Part shown: positions 11,881 through 23,839 of the stretch, one piece after another
Layout: each line of letters starts with the position of its first letter
How positions within the stretch are numbered: position 1 is the first letter of the stretch
Assembly (NCBI GenBank): GCA_002270565.1
Contig: NQMI01000107.1
Span: 1-64,000 of the forward strand
DNA: 64,000 nucleotides
Direction of reading: 5' to 3'
Source of the DNA: Stenocarpella maydis
Lineage: Eukaryota > Ascomycota > Sordariomycetes > Diaporthales > Diaporthaceae
Translations under genes and position numbers: made by a program
The notes under the pieces: model-generated
Told to the model about the DNA's origin: nothing
Database searches by the model: none
What the model saw: only the letters and a program-made list of their open reading frames with translations

Positions 11881-12333
11881 AGAAGAAGGCGGTTGCTGGC
11901 GTCTCGGATGGTTGGACGGGATACACGGGTTTTTTCTCTACACGGTTGCATTGCTGCTATACCATGGACGGTATCAGGCGTGTTATGGCTTGCATCGTCT
12001 GGTTTATGAGAAGGGCGTCGCCGCCCGTACTGGGCCTGTCGACAGAATGAAACTGGTATCCCACCCAAGAAAAAGGAATTGTGGAAATTGAAAGGCATTT
12101 GAGTTACGACAAGGAGCCTGCACATCTCCTCGCGTGCAAGGAACCGCGTGACATCTGAACCTCGTGGTGGAGCCACCTGTATTTGCGGGCAACTCATCGG
12201 ACCCCTGAAGTTGTGTACCGTTTCCGTGATATTAGGATTCCGCTAGCACGCATGCATGCACTCAAAAGGGTTGCAAACGCTAATCAATTAATCGCATGAG
12301 CTTCCATGATCAACCGGCCTTGCCAGTTTTGAT
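11881..12333. other. Convergent 3' region RPS18 / SDO1
   Basis: About 450 bp carrying the two 3' untranslated regions and terminators. No ORF with support and no long hairpin terminator was seen. Confidence 0.5.
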
Positions 12334-13425
12334 TCAATCATCCTCGGTGGTAACGGCCGTATCTAATACCTCGACCCTTCCTTGTCCCTTTGTCTCGTTC
12401 GCTATGAAGTCCGACAGGCCCTTGTACGCGCCGGGCTCGACAAAGGCCACGACCTCCCACTCAGAGCCCACCACGTCCTGGTTCTCAACCTGTTCGATGT
12501 AACTCAGTATCCTGTCCTTGACGGTGCCCGGGGCCTTCTTCTCGCCGCCCTCGTGGTCCTCGTCCTCATCCCGCGCGGCGCTCTTGCCGCCCTTCCCGCC
12601 GCCCTTCTTGCCATCCTTGCCGCCCTTGTCGGCGCCGGAGCCGGCGGGCACCGCCTTGACGGCCTGCTTCAGCACGTTAGTCGAGCAGGTGATCCTCAGC
12701 CTCATCCTCGCCCTGGCGACCGGGATGGGCTGCTTGGCGATCAGAGCCTTGATGGCCTCCAGGGCCTGGCTCTTTGCGCTCTTGGTGGTCGTCACGCCCG
12801 TCCAGACGTGCTCCTTGGATGATGTTGACGACGCTGCTGCTGCTGCCGCCGCCGCCGCCGCGGATGCGGCCGGCACGGGGGGTTTGGATCTGGCCTCGCC
12901 ATTCTCGGTCGCGGCGGCCGGCGTGGCGCTGCCGCTCGCGGGCGCGGAGGCGGACGCAGATCTCGCGTCCTGCTGGCCCTGGTGGGCCTGCTGGCTCAGC
13001 ATGTCCAGTGCCTTGTCGATCATGCCAGTGGTGTACACCCTCTTTGTGCGGGGATCGACGAGCTTGGAGGCGACGATGCCGACGACCTCGTTGTGGACGC
13101 GCTCGAGCTGGGCGGCGCGCTCGCGCTCGCCGACCTGCAGCTCGCCCTTGTTGAGGATCTCGAGGATGATGTCGGCCTGTGGCACGTCCTTGCCGAATGC
13201 CTTGGCCAGATCGGCCGAGGGCGCCGTCTGGCCCTTTGACACGTTCAGGAAGACGTTTGGGATCTGCAGGACATTGTCGAGGTCCGTCTCGATGCCCGAG
13301 CGCCACTCCAGGACCTTGTTCTTGTAGCAGGCGATCTCGAAGCGCTTCTTCCCCTTCTTGAGGCGCACCAGGGAGACGTTTGTGAGCTTGATCTGGTTCG
13401 ATGGCTGGTTTATTTGGCGGGACAT
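12334..13425 (-). CDS. SDO1: Ribosome maturation protein SDO1 (SBDS family)
   Basis: One exon, 363 residues. With EFL1, the family releases Tif6 (eIF6) from nascent 60S subunits in the cytoplasm. Seen: the SBDS N-terminal domain (residues 1-95, IACYKNKVLEWRSGIETDLD, FLNVSKGQ), the central helical domain (GERERAAQLERVHNEVVGIV, DPRTKRVYTTGMIDKAL) and the C-terminal ferredoxin-like domain (SEWEVVAFVEPGAYKGLSDF, KGQGRVEVL). Oddity: the yeast protein is about 250 residues. The excess here is two low-complexity insertions, an Ala/Ser/Pro-rich one at about 147-206 with an 11-12 residue alanine run, and a Gly/Lys then acidic one at about 260-298. The conserved blocks on either side are intact, so function is expected to be kept. 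Confidence 0.94.
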   Translation of the reverse strand: MSRQINQPSNQIKLTNVSLVRLKKGKKRFEIACYKNKVLEWRSGIETDLDNVLQIPNVFLNVSKGQTAPSADLAKAFGKDVPQADIILEILNKGELQVGERERAAQLERVHNEVVGIVASKLVDPRTKRVYTTGMIDKALDMLSQQAHQGQQDARSASASAPASGSATPAAATENGEARSKPPVPAASAAAAAAAAAASSTSSKEHVWTGVTTTKSAKSQALEAIKALIAKQPIPVARARMRLRITCSTNVLKQAVKAVPAGSGADKGGKDGKKGGGKGGKSAARDEDEDHEGGEKKAPGTVKDRILSYIEQVENQDVVGSEWEVVAFVEPGAYKGLSDFIANETKGQGRVEVLDTAVTTEDD

Positions 13426-15176
13426 GGTGGTGGCTGTTGTGCTAGTGGTGGCGGTGGTGGTGGGAGGGGGTTTTGGAAATTTGCTGCCCCTCGATCCAAG
13501 TCCCGCTGATGCTTTCGTTCTGTAGGTCTCTTGTGCGGTAGGAGTCTGAGAACATGAGCGTCTCCAGCTGGTCCAAGCAATGGTGGGTGTAAGACGAGGC
13601 CGGCGTGTTTGTTTATTAATTATGTCGAGATGGGCCTATGTCATGGCGGGACAGCTGCACTTTTCTATGGTATCGATAATAAATGCTTGGGGAGTGGGGT
13701 GGGATGCTTTGCTTATTACACTGGGCTAGGCAAGCTGCAGCGGCAGAAGTGGTTGCAGTGGCTCTGCTATGGCTCTGCTATGGCTCAGTCTGATTCAGTC
13801 TGGGCGAATGACTAATAATAATCACATCTGGTCGAGCCTTTGGGGAGGAAGCAACCAGTTCACCATCAACGAACCACTTACCTTAGCAATACTCAAAAGT
13901 CTTGCACTCGGAACTTGTCCTGCTATCTGTTACAGCAGCATGGCAACAAGCTCATCATGATCAGACCTATCCAATGGGAACATGATCCCCTCTCTTCCTT
14001 CAGCAACGTGCAAACCACTCCGAGTGCGAGCACAGATGGCTGATGACGCCGCTCAAACAGCTCGGAGGTGGTATATCTGTGTATCCTTACGCATACCCTC
14101 CCGAGGCACAACGCTCAACAGGGTGACATGGGAAGGGTCACCACCTAGAATCACATAACCTACTATCGCGGCGCTGTATGGACTCAAGACCCCTGGAATT
14201 AGTGAAGACTGGGAACATCGCACACATGGCTGCTAAGCTCGGCTGGACAAAACACAGAAGTGGGCACGGGCAGCACATCAAATGTATCACAACCACAACT
14301 GGCCCGGATCCAAGAGGTCAAGCACGTGCCGGGAGTCCGGTTGAGGCTGGGTGGCTGACTGGTGATGTATGTGATGTCTTGGCAACGGCCAGACGACGCC
14401 ATCACCATGTACCCCTGAGCTGTGCGGCCATAACATCTGCCTGAAGAATAATAGTAGGCCGTGGTCGTGCTGGGTTGGAAAGACAGAGGAAGCAGGGTGG
14501 CGCTTATCAGGCATGACAACAGGGTGTATCAAGAGCATCCGCGTGGGGCTGCGGGATTATCTATCCACTCAGACAGTCACACGACCCTCCCTGGCCAGGC
14601 CTGCCAGTCAAGCGCAGAGGCAGGTACCCTCGGCAACGTACACTATGTATGCGAGCTATGCTGTGCCAGCTGTGCCATCAGGGTCATCCGGTTTCATCAT
14701 GCCCCCCCGACATATACATGCACTACACCAGTCGTACAGGTGCCTGGTGTATCCAAGCACAAAGTACCCAAGTATCCACCCCGCCACCTTGGACACCTGA
14801 GTGTTCAGATACGTGGATACGTGGATACGTCACTACCTCGGTACGTGCCTTAACTATGCAGCCGGTCAGTGAGTGACATGGTACCATCCTAACAGCTCCC
14901 CAGAGCTTCACGGCCAGACAACCACCCCCCCGGACCTGTCACCTTCCAGCCTCTGTTTCCCGTCTCTCATCCTCCTCTTCTCTTCTTTTTCTATCCTACA
15001 TCACCCATCACTGGCCATCAACCATCCTTTGCTCTTTCTTCAACATCTCTGGCTTGGCCATCCTCACAACCATATTCCGGCACAGTCGCTAGACGGCCAA
15101 CCCTCCACCACAGCTTATCTACTACACCTGCATAGCTATCGCTATCTAATCCGGTGTCGTCGTCACCACCTCCAAC
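13426..15176. other. Divergent promoter region SDO1 / carboxypeptidase Y
   Basis: About 1.75 kb with no supported gene. Near 14811-14831 a GATACGTG-like unit repeats three times. A CT-rich tract at 14940-15080 precedes the carboxypeptidase start, as in other promoters of this window. Confidence 0.5.
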
Positions 15177-16871
15177 ATGAGGGTCGCCACCTCCGCACTG
15201 CTGGTCGGCGCTGCCTCCGCTGTCAACCTGCAGCAGGACGCCCAGCATGTCATCGGCGATGCTGCCGACAAGGTCAAGGAGGTCGCCTCCTCCTGGGCTG
15301 ACAAGGTCAAGGACTATGAGGCCGTCTTCGGCGCCATGACATCCGAGGCGAAGGCCCTCTGGGACGAGGTCGAGATGCTCGTCCCCAACGCCTTCGACGC
15401 CCTGCCTCCCCTGACCAAGCCAAAAAAGCATGAGCGCAAGCCAGACTCAAAGTGGGACTTCGTCACAAGGGGTGCCGACGTCCAGGCCCTGTGGACCGAG
15501 AGTACCCCTGACGCTGAGAGCCACAGAGTGGTTGGCGGCGACCTCGAGGCCTATAACCTGCGCACAAAGGCCGTCGACCCATCCAAGCTTGGCGTCGACA
15601 CCGTCAAGCAGTACTCTGGATATCTTGACGATGAGGCAAATGACAAGCATTTGTTCTACTGTACGTACACCGCCACCCCTTCTCCTTCTTGCGGCACGGA
15701 CTGACTCATTCAATCAGGGTTCTTCGAATCTCGTAATGACCCCAAGAAGGACCCCGTCGTCCTCTGGCTCAACGGCGGTCCAGGCTGTTCGTCCCTGACC
15801 GGCCTCTTCTTCGAGCTGGGCCCCTCCTCTATTGACGACAACGTCAAGGTTGTCTACAACAAGCACTCATGGAATGCCAACGCCTCTGTCATCTTCCTCG
15901 ACCAGCCCGTCAACGTTGGCTATTCCTACAGCGGAGAGTCTGTCAGCGACACGACGGCCGCCGGCAAGGATGTTTATGCCCTGTTGACTCTCTTCTTCCA
16001 ACAATTCCCCGAGTACGCCAAGCAAGACTTCCACATCGCCGGGGAGAGCTATGCTGGCCACTACATTCCCGTCTTTGCCTCCGAGATCCTGTCTCACAAG
16101 GACCGCAACATTAACCTCAAATCCGTGCTGATCGGCAACGGTCTCACCGACCCCTACACCCAGTACCCCTACTACCGCCCCATGGCCTGCGGCGAGGGTG
16201 GCTACGATGCCGTGCTCAGCGAGAGCGAGTGCCAGTCAATGGATAATGCCCTGCCTCGCTGCCAGTCCATGATCAGCTCTTGCTACGAGAGCAAGAGCTG
16301 GTTCAGCTGCGTGCCCGCCTCCATCTACTGCAATAACAACATCCTGGGCACCTACCAGCGATCGGGCCAAAACCCCTACGACGTGCGCATCCCCTGTGAG
16401 GGAGGCTCGCTCTGCTACCCCGGCCTTGGCAACATCGACAAGTACCTCAACAAGAAGGAGGTCATGGAGGCCCTCGGCGTCGAGACCGTCGATAGCTACG
16501 ACAGCTGCAACTTTGACATCAACCGCAACTTCCTGTTCAAGGGTGACTGGATGCAGCCCTTCCACCTGCTCGTCCCTGGCCTGCTCGAGCAAATACCCGT
16601 CCTCATCTACGCCGGTGATGCCGACTTCATCTGCAACTGGCTCGGTAACCAGGCTTGGGCGAACGAGCTGAGCTGGCCCGGCCACAAGGACTTCAAGAGC
16701 ACCAAGCTCTCGCCCCTCGAGGCTGACGGCAAGGAGTACGGCAAGATCAAATCTTCCGGAAACTTCACCTTCATGCAGATATATGGAGCCGGACACATGG
16801 TTCCGTACGACCAGCCCGGTCCCGCTCTGGACTTCTACACGCGCTGGATCGGAGGAGAGTGGTATGCGTAA
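15177..16871 (+). CDS. PRC1: Vacuolar carboxypeptidase Y (serine carboxypeptidase, S10)
   Basis: Two exons, 15177-15660 and 15718-16871, 545 residues. It removes C-terminal residues from peptides in the vacuole. Seen: a signal peptide ([15 protein letters not shown]), a propeptide to about residue 130, then the mature S10 fold with [10 protein letters not shown] (about 178-187), the catalytic Ser272 in GESYAG, Asp464 in [10 protein letters not shown] and His521 in [11 protein letters not shown]. The CPY-type cysteines are present (for example [10 protein letters not shown]). The splice makes Tyr-Trp-Phe at the start of the protease domain. NFT at about 510 and NAS at about 214 are possible N-glycosylation sites. 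Length matches filamentous-fungal CPY. Confidence 0.95.
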
Positions 16872-19800
16872 AGCATCAGCCACACAGCCAGGATTGGCAG
16901 GCTGGCTAGTAGTTAGTGAATAACACCAGGCTGTTGAATGCCCTGTACCCGGTGATTTGCAGTTGTACCACAATGGAGTCCTGAGAGGCTGTCCTGTGTT
17001 AGAATTATCAGAATGAAGATTATTCATCAGCGTCCCGAGCGCTTGTCCCGAAGACGTCATCTGACCAGAGCGCGTGTGGAAAGTAGTCTTCCAGGTGTAC
17101 CTAGGGTATTCACGCAGTAGTGTAGGCCGCCCACCCTATTAGCCGTCTTGTGCGACGGTACGGCTATATATACTGCTAGGAACGCCCAGCCTCTCGGTTG
17201 GAAATTCTGGGCTTTTGGCCAATCGGTCTAAGTGGCTAGCAGTTCTATGGATTCGTGTCATGTTGCAGAGGTTGAATTGCTTTGCAACTCCGATACAGAG
17301 TTGCATTAAAACATGGACGCTAGTCTCACTGCTGCTGAGACACTTTGATGTATTTAATAGCTTTCGATTGCGAGAAAGGAGGACAGGCAGCAGACTGCAG
17401 GCAACACAATAAGCTATGGTGTTACTATAACTAATGCGTCACTGAGCTGGACAGTCAGGGGTGATTCTTAATCGTTCTGAAACCGAGCATAGGAGCTATC
17501 GCTGACCCGCATCTCGTATTGTGACAACGTTGTCAAGATCTTTGATGCCATCTGGAGCCCAACTCCAAGACAATCCAGTTCGTCGGAACTCCAAGCCGTC
17601 GGGAGGTGTCCCATGGCGTAGCCTATACAAGATGGGATTCGGCAGAATAAAGCAATGCGAGGGAACGGTGTTTATCTTCCAGAACATATGTCAGATCTTG
17701 TAGGATCTTCTTGATCCTTATTTGCAGGTCTGCTCATCTGAGATGCTCGGCGCGAAATTGTGTGGTTGTTGGGCTCTCTAGAAACACGACTCGGACTAGA
17801 TATGGACCCAAAACAAGTAAATCATTCTGTACCAGTTTACAGTTTATACATCGCAGGGTCCTCTCCCCATGAAATACGCCAGTCAAAGCATTAAGATTCT
17901 AGAAAGCTGCTTGCATTTCAAAACATAGTAGCGGACAAGTCTTCAAAGAACAAATGGGGTCACAAAGTGCCGGCCCAACCCAGCCTTTCAGAGTAGTTCA
18001 TTCTGTTGACTCAGCTAGACCATTAATGAACGGCTGGAAGCTGAGCCTACTAGTACTCCAGGACCTGATCTGTATTCACAGGCTCTGTGCAGGTTTCCTT
18101 GTGTCACACGTCAAGGGCTTATCGCAACATATGGGCTGCCCCAGCTTCGGCAACTCGTAGACTGCTACCTAGTCGCCTCCCTACGGCCAACTCTTGTCTT
18201 TTGTGCAACCAGCTTCCTGAATCTTAAGCAAGAGTTTTACTACGGCGTGGATGAACCGCCCAAGGAGGACTCACCATTCAGGCTGGGCTGTCTCCGGTGT
18301 TGACTAGTGGTGCGCGGAGGCGTTATTACTAGTCTTACATGAGCAGCTCTAGTTTTGACCAAACGATGCCAATGAGCCTCCCAATGGAAATCGGGCTTCC
18401 ATGCTGAATAAACGAATGTTTTGGGATACGGCCAAGCAGTCAGGTAGTTCGCAATAAGCTATAACAAAAGTGCTGTCGATAATCTGCGGCCGTGATATTC
18501 TCGCCTGGAGCCCACCTGCAGCCAGTGGTGACCACAACAACCGGAATTGCAGTATCTGGGTGGCACTGACAGAAACCATGCAGGTTTTGGAGAGGGATCG
18601 AATTGAAGGCGTCATATAAACACTACAGTAGCATGTGGCTGTGCTGATTTAGTTGATTGTGTACCCATGCTCGCCTGTAAGTACCATCAACTCCTTGATA
18701 CTGAGAAAGCTCCGTTCCAAACGTGACGTTTATCTCCTTCCAATACATGTTCCAGACAAAGCAAGCTCGAGAAGCATCACAGCCAATGGTTTACTTGGAG
18801 GGAGGGCCGAGTTTAAATCTCGGCAGGCCAATGATAGTTTTGTTTTGTCCTGGCACTTTGTTATGGTTTTCACAAGCACATAGGTTGAGGAGGTGTTTGG
18901 TATACCCAACCTCTATTTCTAGAACCTCTAAGGTTAAAGGCCGAGAGGAAGAGGGGATGTAAGCTTGGAAAAGGAAAGGAACAGGAATTTTATGAGTGAG
19001 CTAGAGAATGAAACCAGGAGCAGTAATCACGCCGGGCTTGACGGCGGACAGTCAATGTGTCAGACTGCCAGGTGTGGTTTAAGGTGGTGTAGTTGCATCA
19101 GAGCTCAATTACCAAGGCACCTAGCAATTAGAGCATACATAGTTGCTGAAAGGGTAATTACGTGTTACAAACTGCCCATTTATTATTATTCCATGAGGAT
19201 TGTATTGAAGCAATGTACAACGCTTGTCAAGACAGCTTCTAGGACGGGAAGCCCATCACTGGTAGAGACTGCCCTTCGTTTGCGCGGCGTGCCGTCTTTT
19301 GCTCCCCGCAGGGCAGTTTCTTTGATCTTTGAAGTTGGCAAAGCCGGGAGTGCCACAATGTCCATAGGTCAGAACAGTGTGACGGACGTTCCGCACCAAC
19401 CACTTCGGCTAGACCTGAGGGAGAAAGCCTTGGACTTGGAGCCATCTTTCTGGGTGGCACCAAGAGCAACGACAAAGCAAACGGAGGGCCAACGAGAAAC
19501 AGGGGTGATGGTGCTCGGCAGGCGAAGGTCAGAGGCAATTGGAAAAGACGTGTCACGGGTGGGTTAGGAAGGCAACATGCTGCTGTCCTTGGTTGATCTC
19601 TGTATGGACCGACCCGGCTGTGGCCAATAGCATGCAGGGAAGATTGGGAAGAAGAGAAGGTTGGAAAGATGGGAAGAGAGGAATAAGGTTGGGAGAAGGC
19701 AAGATTGAATAAGCTGAAGGGTGGGAGAAGAAGGGAAGAAGGGGGCAGGAGGCAGGAGGCAGGAGGCAAGCACTTGGCCAAGTACCTAACCTTGCCAGGT

Positions 19801-21145
19801 GCTTAGATACCTGCCTCACGCAGCCCTGTCAGCCCGACCTGGGAAGAGCACAGCAGCCGCAGCAGGAGCAGGTGTGGGAGGAGGAGGAAACTGCTCCTAC
19901 CACAGGCTGGCACTCTCACTACACCACTCGTCGGGCCTGTATGCGAGACCGGGGGGACGCTGGCCACACCATCCTTGGAGGCGTCTTGAGAGGGTATTAC
20001 ATCAATCGAACAACAACATCCTGAGCCTTGATTGTGCCTGCCTGGCTGACCATCCTGGCCTCGGCGCTTCTACATGACCAAGTAGCTACTACGGAGTACT
20101 TCATTCGCATTGGCGCCATCATCACTGTCATCGCATTTCCACACCAGAGTCGCCCAAGTCCAAGAGTCTGGTCGCAAGCAAAACTGCTTAGTGGGATATC
20201 TTTTTTGTCATACATATATACATAAGACGCACCGTCTTGAACGAGGTTTCACCAAAACAACTCCTCGTCTACGTCTCCTCCCCATCCCTCTTTATCCCCT
20301 TCCCCGTGCCGTCATGTCTATGCTAGCACTGCATTCCATCTGCTCTCCTCCGGCTTCGCCTCTGGGGCCATGCTTGTGCATGGCTCACCCGTTGTGGGCG
20401 GCGTGGTCTGTTTCGCGAGGTGCATGGCGTGGTGCTCCACGGCTTCCCGAACATGAACAAGATGGGACGCTTCTTGCTTCCTGCAAGAGAGTTTCTCCTA
20501 GCCAGGTACCGTTCTCCCGGAATTTAGGGTGAAGTAGGTGGGACAAGAATTAGAATAGGCCATGATTGGCGATGGGCTGCTCATCACCATCAAAACAGTA
20601 TAAACAAAAAAGAAAACAAAAAAACAGCGCCTGCTCAGTGGCTCGCGGCCCGGCCAGGCCGAACCGAGACCCAGTTCGGAGTGCGCGACTCGAAAAATGC
20701 ATCTCGTGGTCTGCGTGCCGTGAAGCGCTCTTGGACAGGGAGTGATGTCTGTCTCGCTTGTCCTTGCTGTTATAGTATGCGAATGACTTGGTGGCCGGGT
20801 GATGGAATGACGTTGAGCAATCGACATTACGTCGCAATGGAGGGCGTCTTCATTATGCCCTCTGGTCTCAAACCAGTCTTGCGCTTCCATTGTCGCATTA
20901 CTCACACAGAGGCGACCAGGTCGATCACCAAGCACGGACAGCCTGCTGTGATACTTGGCTGTGCAAGTTGCAGTCGCATCGCCGTGCGCTCGCGGAGATC
21001 GCCAACCGCTCTGGGGAAAGTCCGGCAATCCCACTGTTGCGTCCTCCCCCTCCCCCGGGGAAGGGGGGGGGGTGGGAACGCACTTCTGTGGGGACCCGGC
21101 CGGTCTTAAGGACTGAATATTACAACTCGCGGGTTGTGGTTATAT
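16872..21145. other. 4.3 kb convergent intergenic region, carboxypeptidase Y / phosphodiesterase
   Basis: No supported gene. Base composition drops visibly towards AT from about 17.1 to 19.25 kb, then returns to GC-rich with purine-rich tracts near 19.65-19.76 kb. The longest open frames (18965-19567 on +, 19239-19781 and 20498-21034 on -) overlap on opposite strands or lack any motif. Confidence 0.5.
17100..19250. other. AT-richer island, possible decayed repeat
   Basis: This stretch is clearly lower in GC than its surroundings and carries no frame with recognisable domains. At 17225-17235 (GGTCTAAGTGG) and 17270-17280 (GGTTGAATTGC) there are sequences resembling Pol III A and B boxes at tRNA-like spacing. 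They are followed by a perfect 8-bp hairpin at 17283-17305 with a 7-nt loop. No terminal repeats or target duplication were found. Confidence 0.3.
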
Positions 21146-23839
21146 TCAAGGAGCTTCTGTAGCCGGACCCGGAGACTTGTGTCTCCTGAAGAATTGAAAT
21201 GCGTTCATCCGGAAGCGACTTGGTCGCTTCTTGACGGACCTATCGTCGGTCGACTTGAGGGTGCTCGCTGTCTCGACTTCGAAGATGGGCTGGCCATCCA
21301 TCTTGGGTTCGGTCATGCTTTTCGCAGAATCTGGTGCTGAAATCATGGGGATCGGGTTGCTTCTGGGTCTCTCCAGCGATTCCTGGCTGACAACGCTCGT
21401 CCCTTTCGTGCTAGGTGAGAGGGGCAGCTTGCCGGTCGTTGCGCTGCTGGCACAATCACCGTTCACATGGGCAAAGCTACTTCCTTCGGTCGTTGTCTCG
21501 CTACAACGCTGCCGTTCCGGCCCACTGGGTCCTTCATCGCCGGGACCGTGTTCCCTGACGGGCTCAAAATGAGGCCCTATGCCGTTTGGCGCCTTGTAGC
21601 CACCCCTCAGTTCTGGGGTGCTTGCGGACCTGGGTATCTGGTCTACGGCCTGGGCAGGCCCGGGGCTTGGTTTCGCGGGTGTCATGTGGCAAGGCGGGTC
21701 CTGGCGGCTAGTCCAGCGATCCGAGTGCGTTTTCGATAGCGCTTCTGCAATCTTCTGCTGGAAGAGCTCCGAATTCGTTGTGAGCTCGGCGACGCAGTAT
21801 CTCATGTTGGGCAGCACGTCGGCCACACCCTGGAATAGTGGTATGGCAAACATGTTCATGAAGTTGAGCTGAGATCTGAACTGAGAGGCTCGCTCTGTCA
21901 GTGGGGGCGCCATAAGTGAGGTCTGGATCTCGAGTTCCTTCTCCATAGATCGCTGTCGAGCAAATTCGTCGGCCAGTATATCCATCCATTGCAAGGCCGT
22001 TTCGTGGTTTCGTGCCTATATCGGCGTGCGTTAGAAGAGTCGCGACGGTCTACGATTGGGCCCAATGCTTACCACGTTGCAGATGTCTGCGCACTTGATC
22101 AACAAGGCACATGCGAGGCCTTTCTGCTCCTCAACCATGCGGCTGTTCCACCCTTCGGTAGATTCATTGGCTGCCAGCTTCTCTTTCAAGTCGGCCAACC
22201 TCTTCATGTAGTCGAAGTGCAGACCCATGTCTGTCGCCAGGATGGAGCTGATCATGAGGCCTCGCATCTTCCTGTCCTCGAAGGCGGACGGCCAATGCCT
22301 TCGGAGTATCTGCGAAAACGCCGCACAATGGAAAGACTCCAAGACCGAGCGGTCATTGTAGAGCTGTGCAAGAGGGGCATTCAATGTGACAAGAAAGCCG
22401 TTGTTGACACCTGGATGTCCCACATCATGTCCGATGGCCGTGATGAGCAAGGTAAGGGCCTCGAACGGCGTCAGGAGCGCTTCGACAGGGGACTTCGGCG
22501 CATCGTCTGAAGCGTCGCAGTAAATATAAGGCATGATTGTGTTGGTGTGGAGGAGGAAGCTAAAAGTGGCCTGAAGAACATCAACGACGTGTCGAAAATT
22601 GTGATACGGCACAAAGCTGTTGTAGGCAGCCCGGCAGGCGATCACGAACTGGGTGAGTTGATCTGGGTCGCAGAGAGGTCAGCGCAATATACAGAAATGT
22701 CGGTTGGTGAGACGACGCAAGGGCGCAAGCGGGTGTGAGCTGCTGCTGCTGCTGTGACCACTGACCTGGTGGTATTCTCCACTGCTCCAACTCGGGCATG
22801 GAGAGGGCGTGGCTGAACATGAGCGAGGCGGCCACAACGAGCTCGTCATCTGAGAAATCGTGAGCGCAGAAATGCCACTGGCCCACCGCCTGGGCGATCC
22901 TCGCTTGTCTTTCAGCTGGAACTGATATCCTGAACGTTCCAAGAGAGGTTTCATCCTCATCGTCAAGCCTGCATATCCCCTTCATCAGGCCCGACACCAT
23001 CGCCTCGCGCAGGTAGGCGAACGGCTTTCCTCCCGTGTCAACACCAACCCAGGAGCGTTTCCTGTTCTTCCGGATCTGCATGGCAGCCTCTCTTTCCCTT
23101 GCCGCGGCCTGGCGGGCCTTGTAAGCATGGATCTCGATACTCTCAATGTTCTGCTGCTGAAGAGGACTGGTCATGACGTCGGCTGCTCCGTACTCGAGAC
23201 ATCTGCGAACCAAATCGGGCCTGGTCTGCGAATGGTTCCATGCCATGGTCTCGCCAATCGCGCCGGGCTCGACCGAGCCGGGTGCAGTTGTGAGACCAGC
23301 CTGGGGCAGCATAGGCGGCGAGATGACGGGTATCGGTACCACGAGCTTCAGCAGCTTCAGCATGTCTGCCTCGGCGACGACGCGCTGCAATAACCGCAAA
23401 CCATAGAGCTCCACATCGGATATTTGGGCCTCGTGTTCGTTCCCTTGCGCTGGCCGCGAGTGTGGCGATGGTGACCTGGATCGGGAGGTTCTGTCTGTGA
23501 CATCCTCTTCGTACGGTGTATCTATCAGTAATATTGTGGGTATTTGGTCGACGGCGGAGGCGTGGTGGAGAGCCGTCAGGGCCGACAGACAGGACGCGCT
23601 ACTTGAACAGACTTGGACTGCGCGCGAGTTAGAGGAAAGGGTCTCTCGGTCCAGGGTTCCGCAAAACACATACCAGCACCAAATGCATCTTTCAGCGCTC
23701 TGATACTCTGCTCCAAGTGTTCCGTCTCCGCACCGGGGGCGACATTGGTCGCGACACTATCATCGACGCCTAGGTTGGCATTCTGATTCTCAACCGCCCT
23801 ACGATCGACGTATATGATGTTGGCGCCGATGCCGTCCAT
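21146..23839 (-). CDS. PDE2: High-affinity 3',5'-cyclic-nucleotide phosphodiesterase (class I, HD domain)
   Basis: Four exons: 23839-23674, 23617-22766, 22662-22073 and 22015-21146, 825 residues. It hydrolyses cAMP to AMP and so limits PKA signalling. Seen: an N-terminal receiver-like segment beginning MDGIGANIIYVDRR, then the PDEase_I catalytic domain with FVPYHNFRHVVDV (His360, His364) and the signature HDVGHPGVNN (residues 418-427), and ALLIKCADICN carrying the later metal-binding Asp. The tail (about 570-825) is Ser/Pro-rich and probably disordered. Splices restore I-P-P-D-Q-L-T-Q and C-N-V-A-R-N-H-E. The start was chosen at MDG because fungal homologues begin with a short segment containing IYVDRR. 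A long gene-free region lies upstream, so distant regulatory sequence is possible. Confidence 0.92.

Noticed and set aside
18807..18823. T-arm-like hairpin CCGAG-TTTAAAT-CTCGG
   Set aside because: No A box at the right distance and no acceptor stem, so it is not called a tRNA.
18965..19567. 200-codon + strand frame in the AT-rich island
   Set aside because: No recognisable motif, and it overlaps an equally long frame on the other strand.
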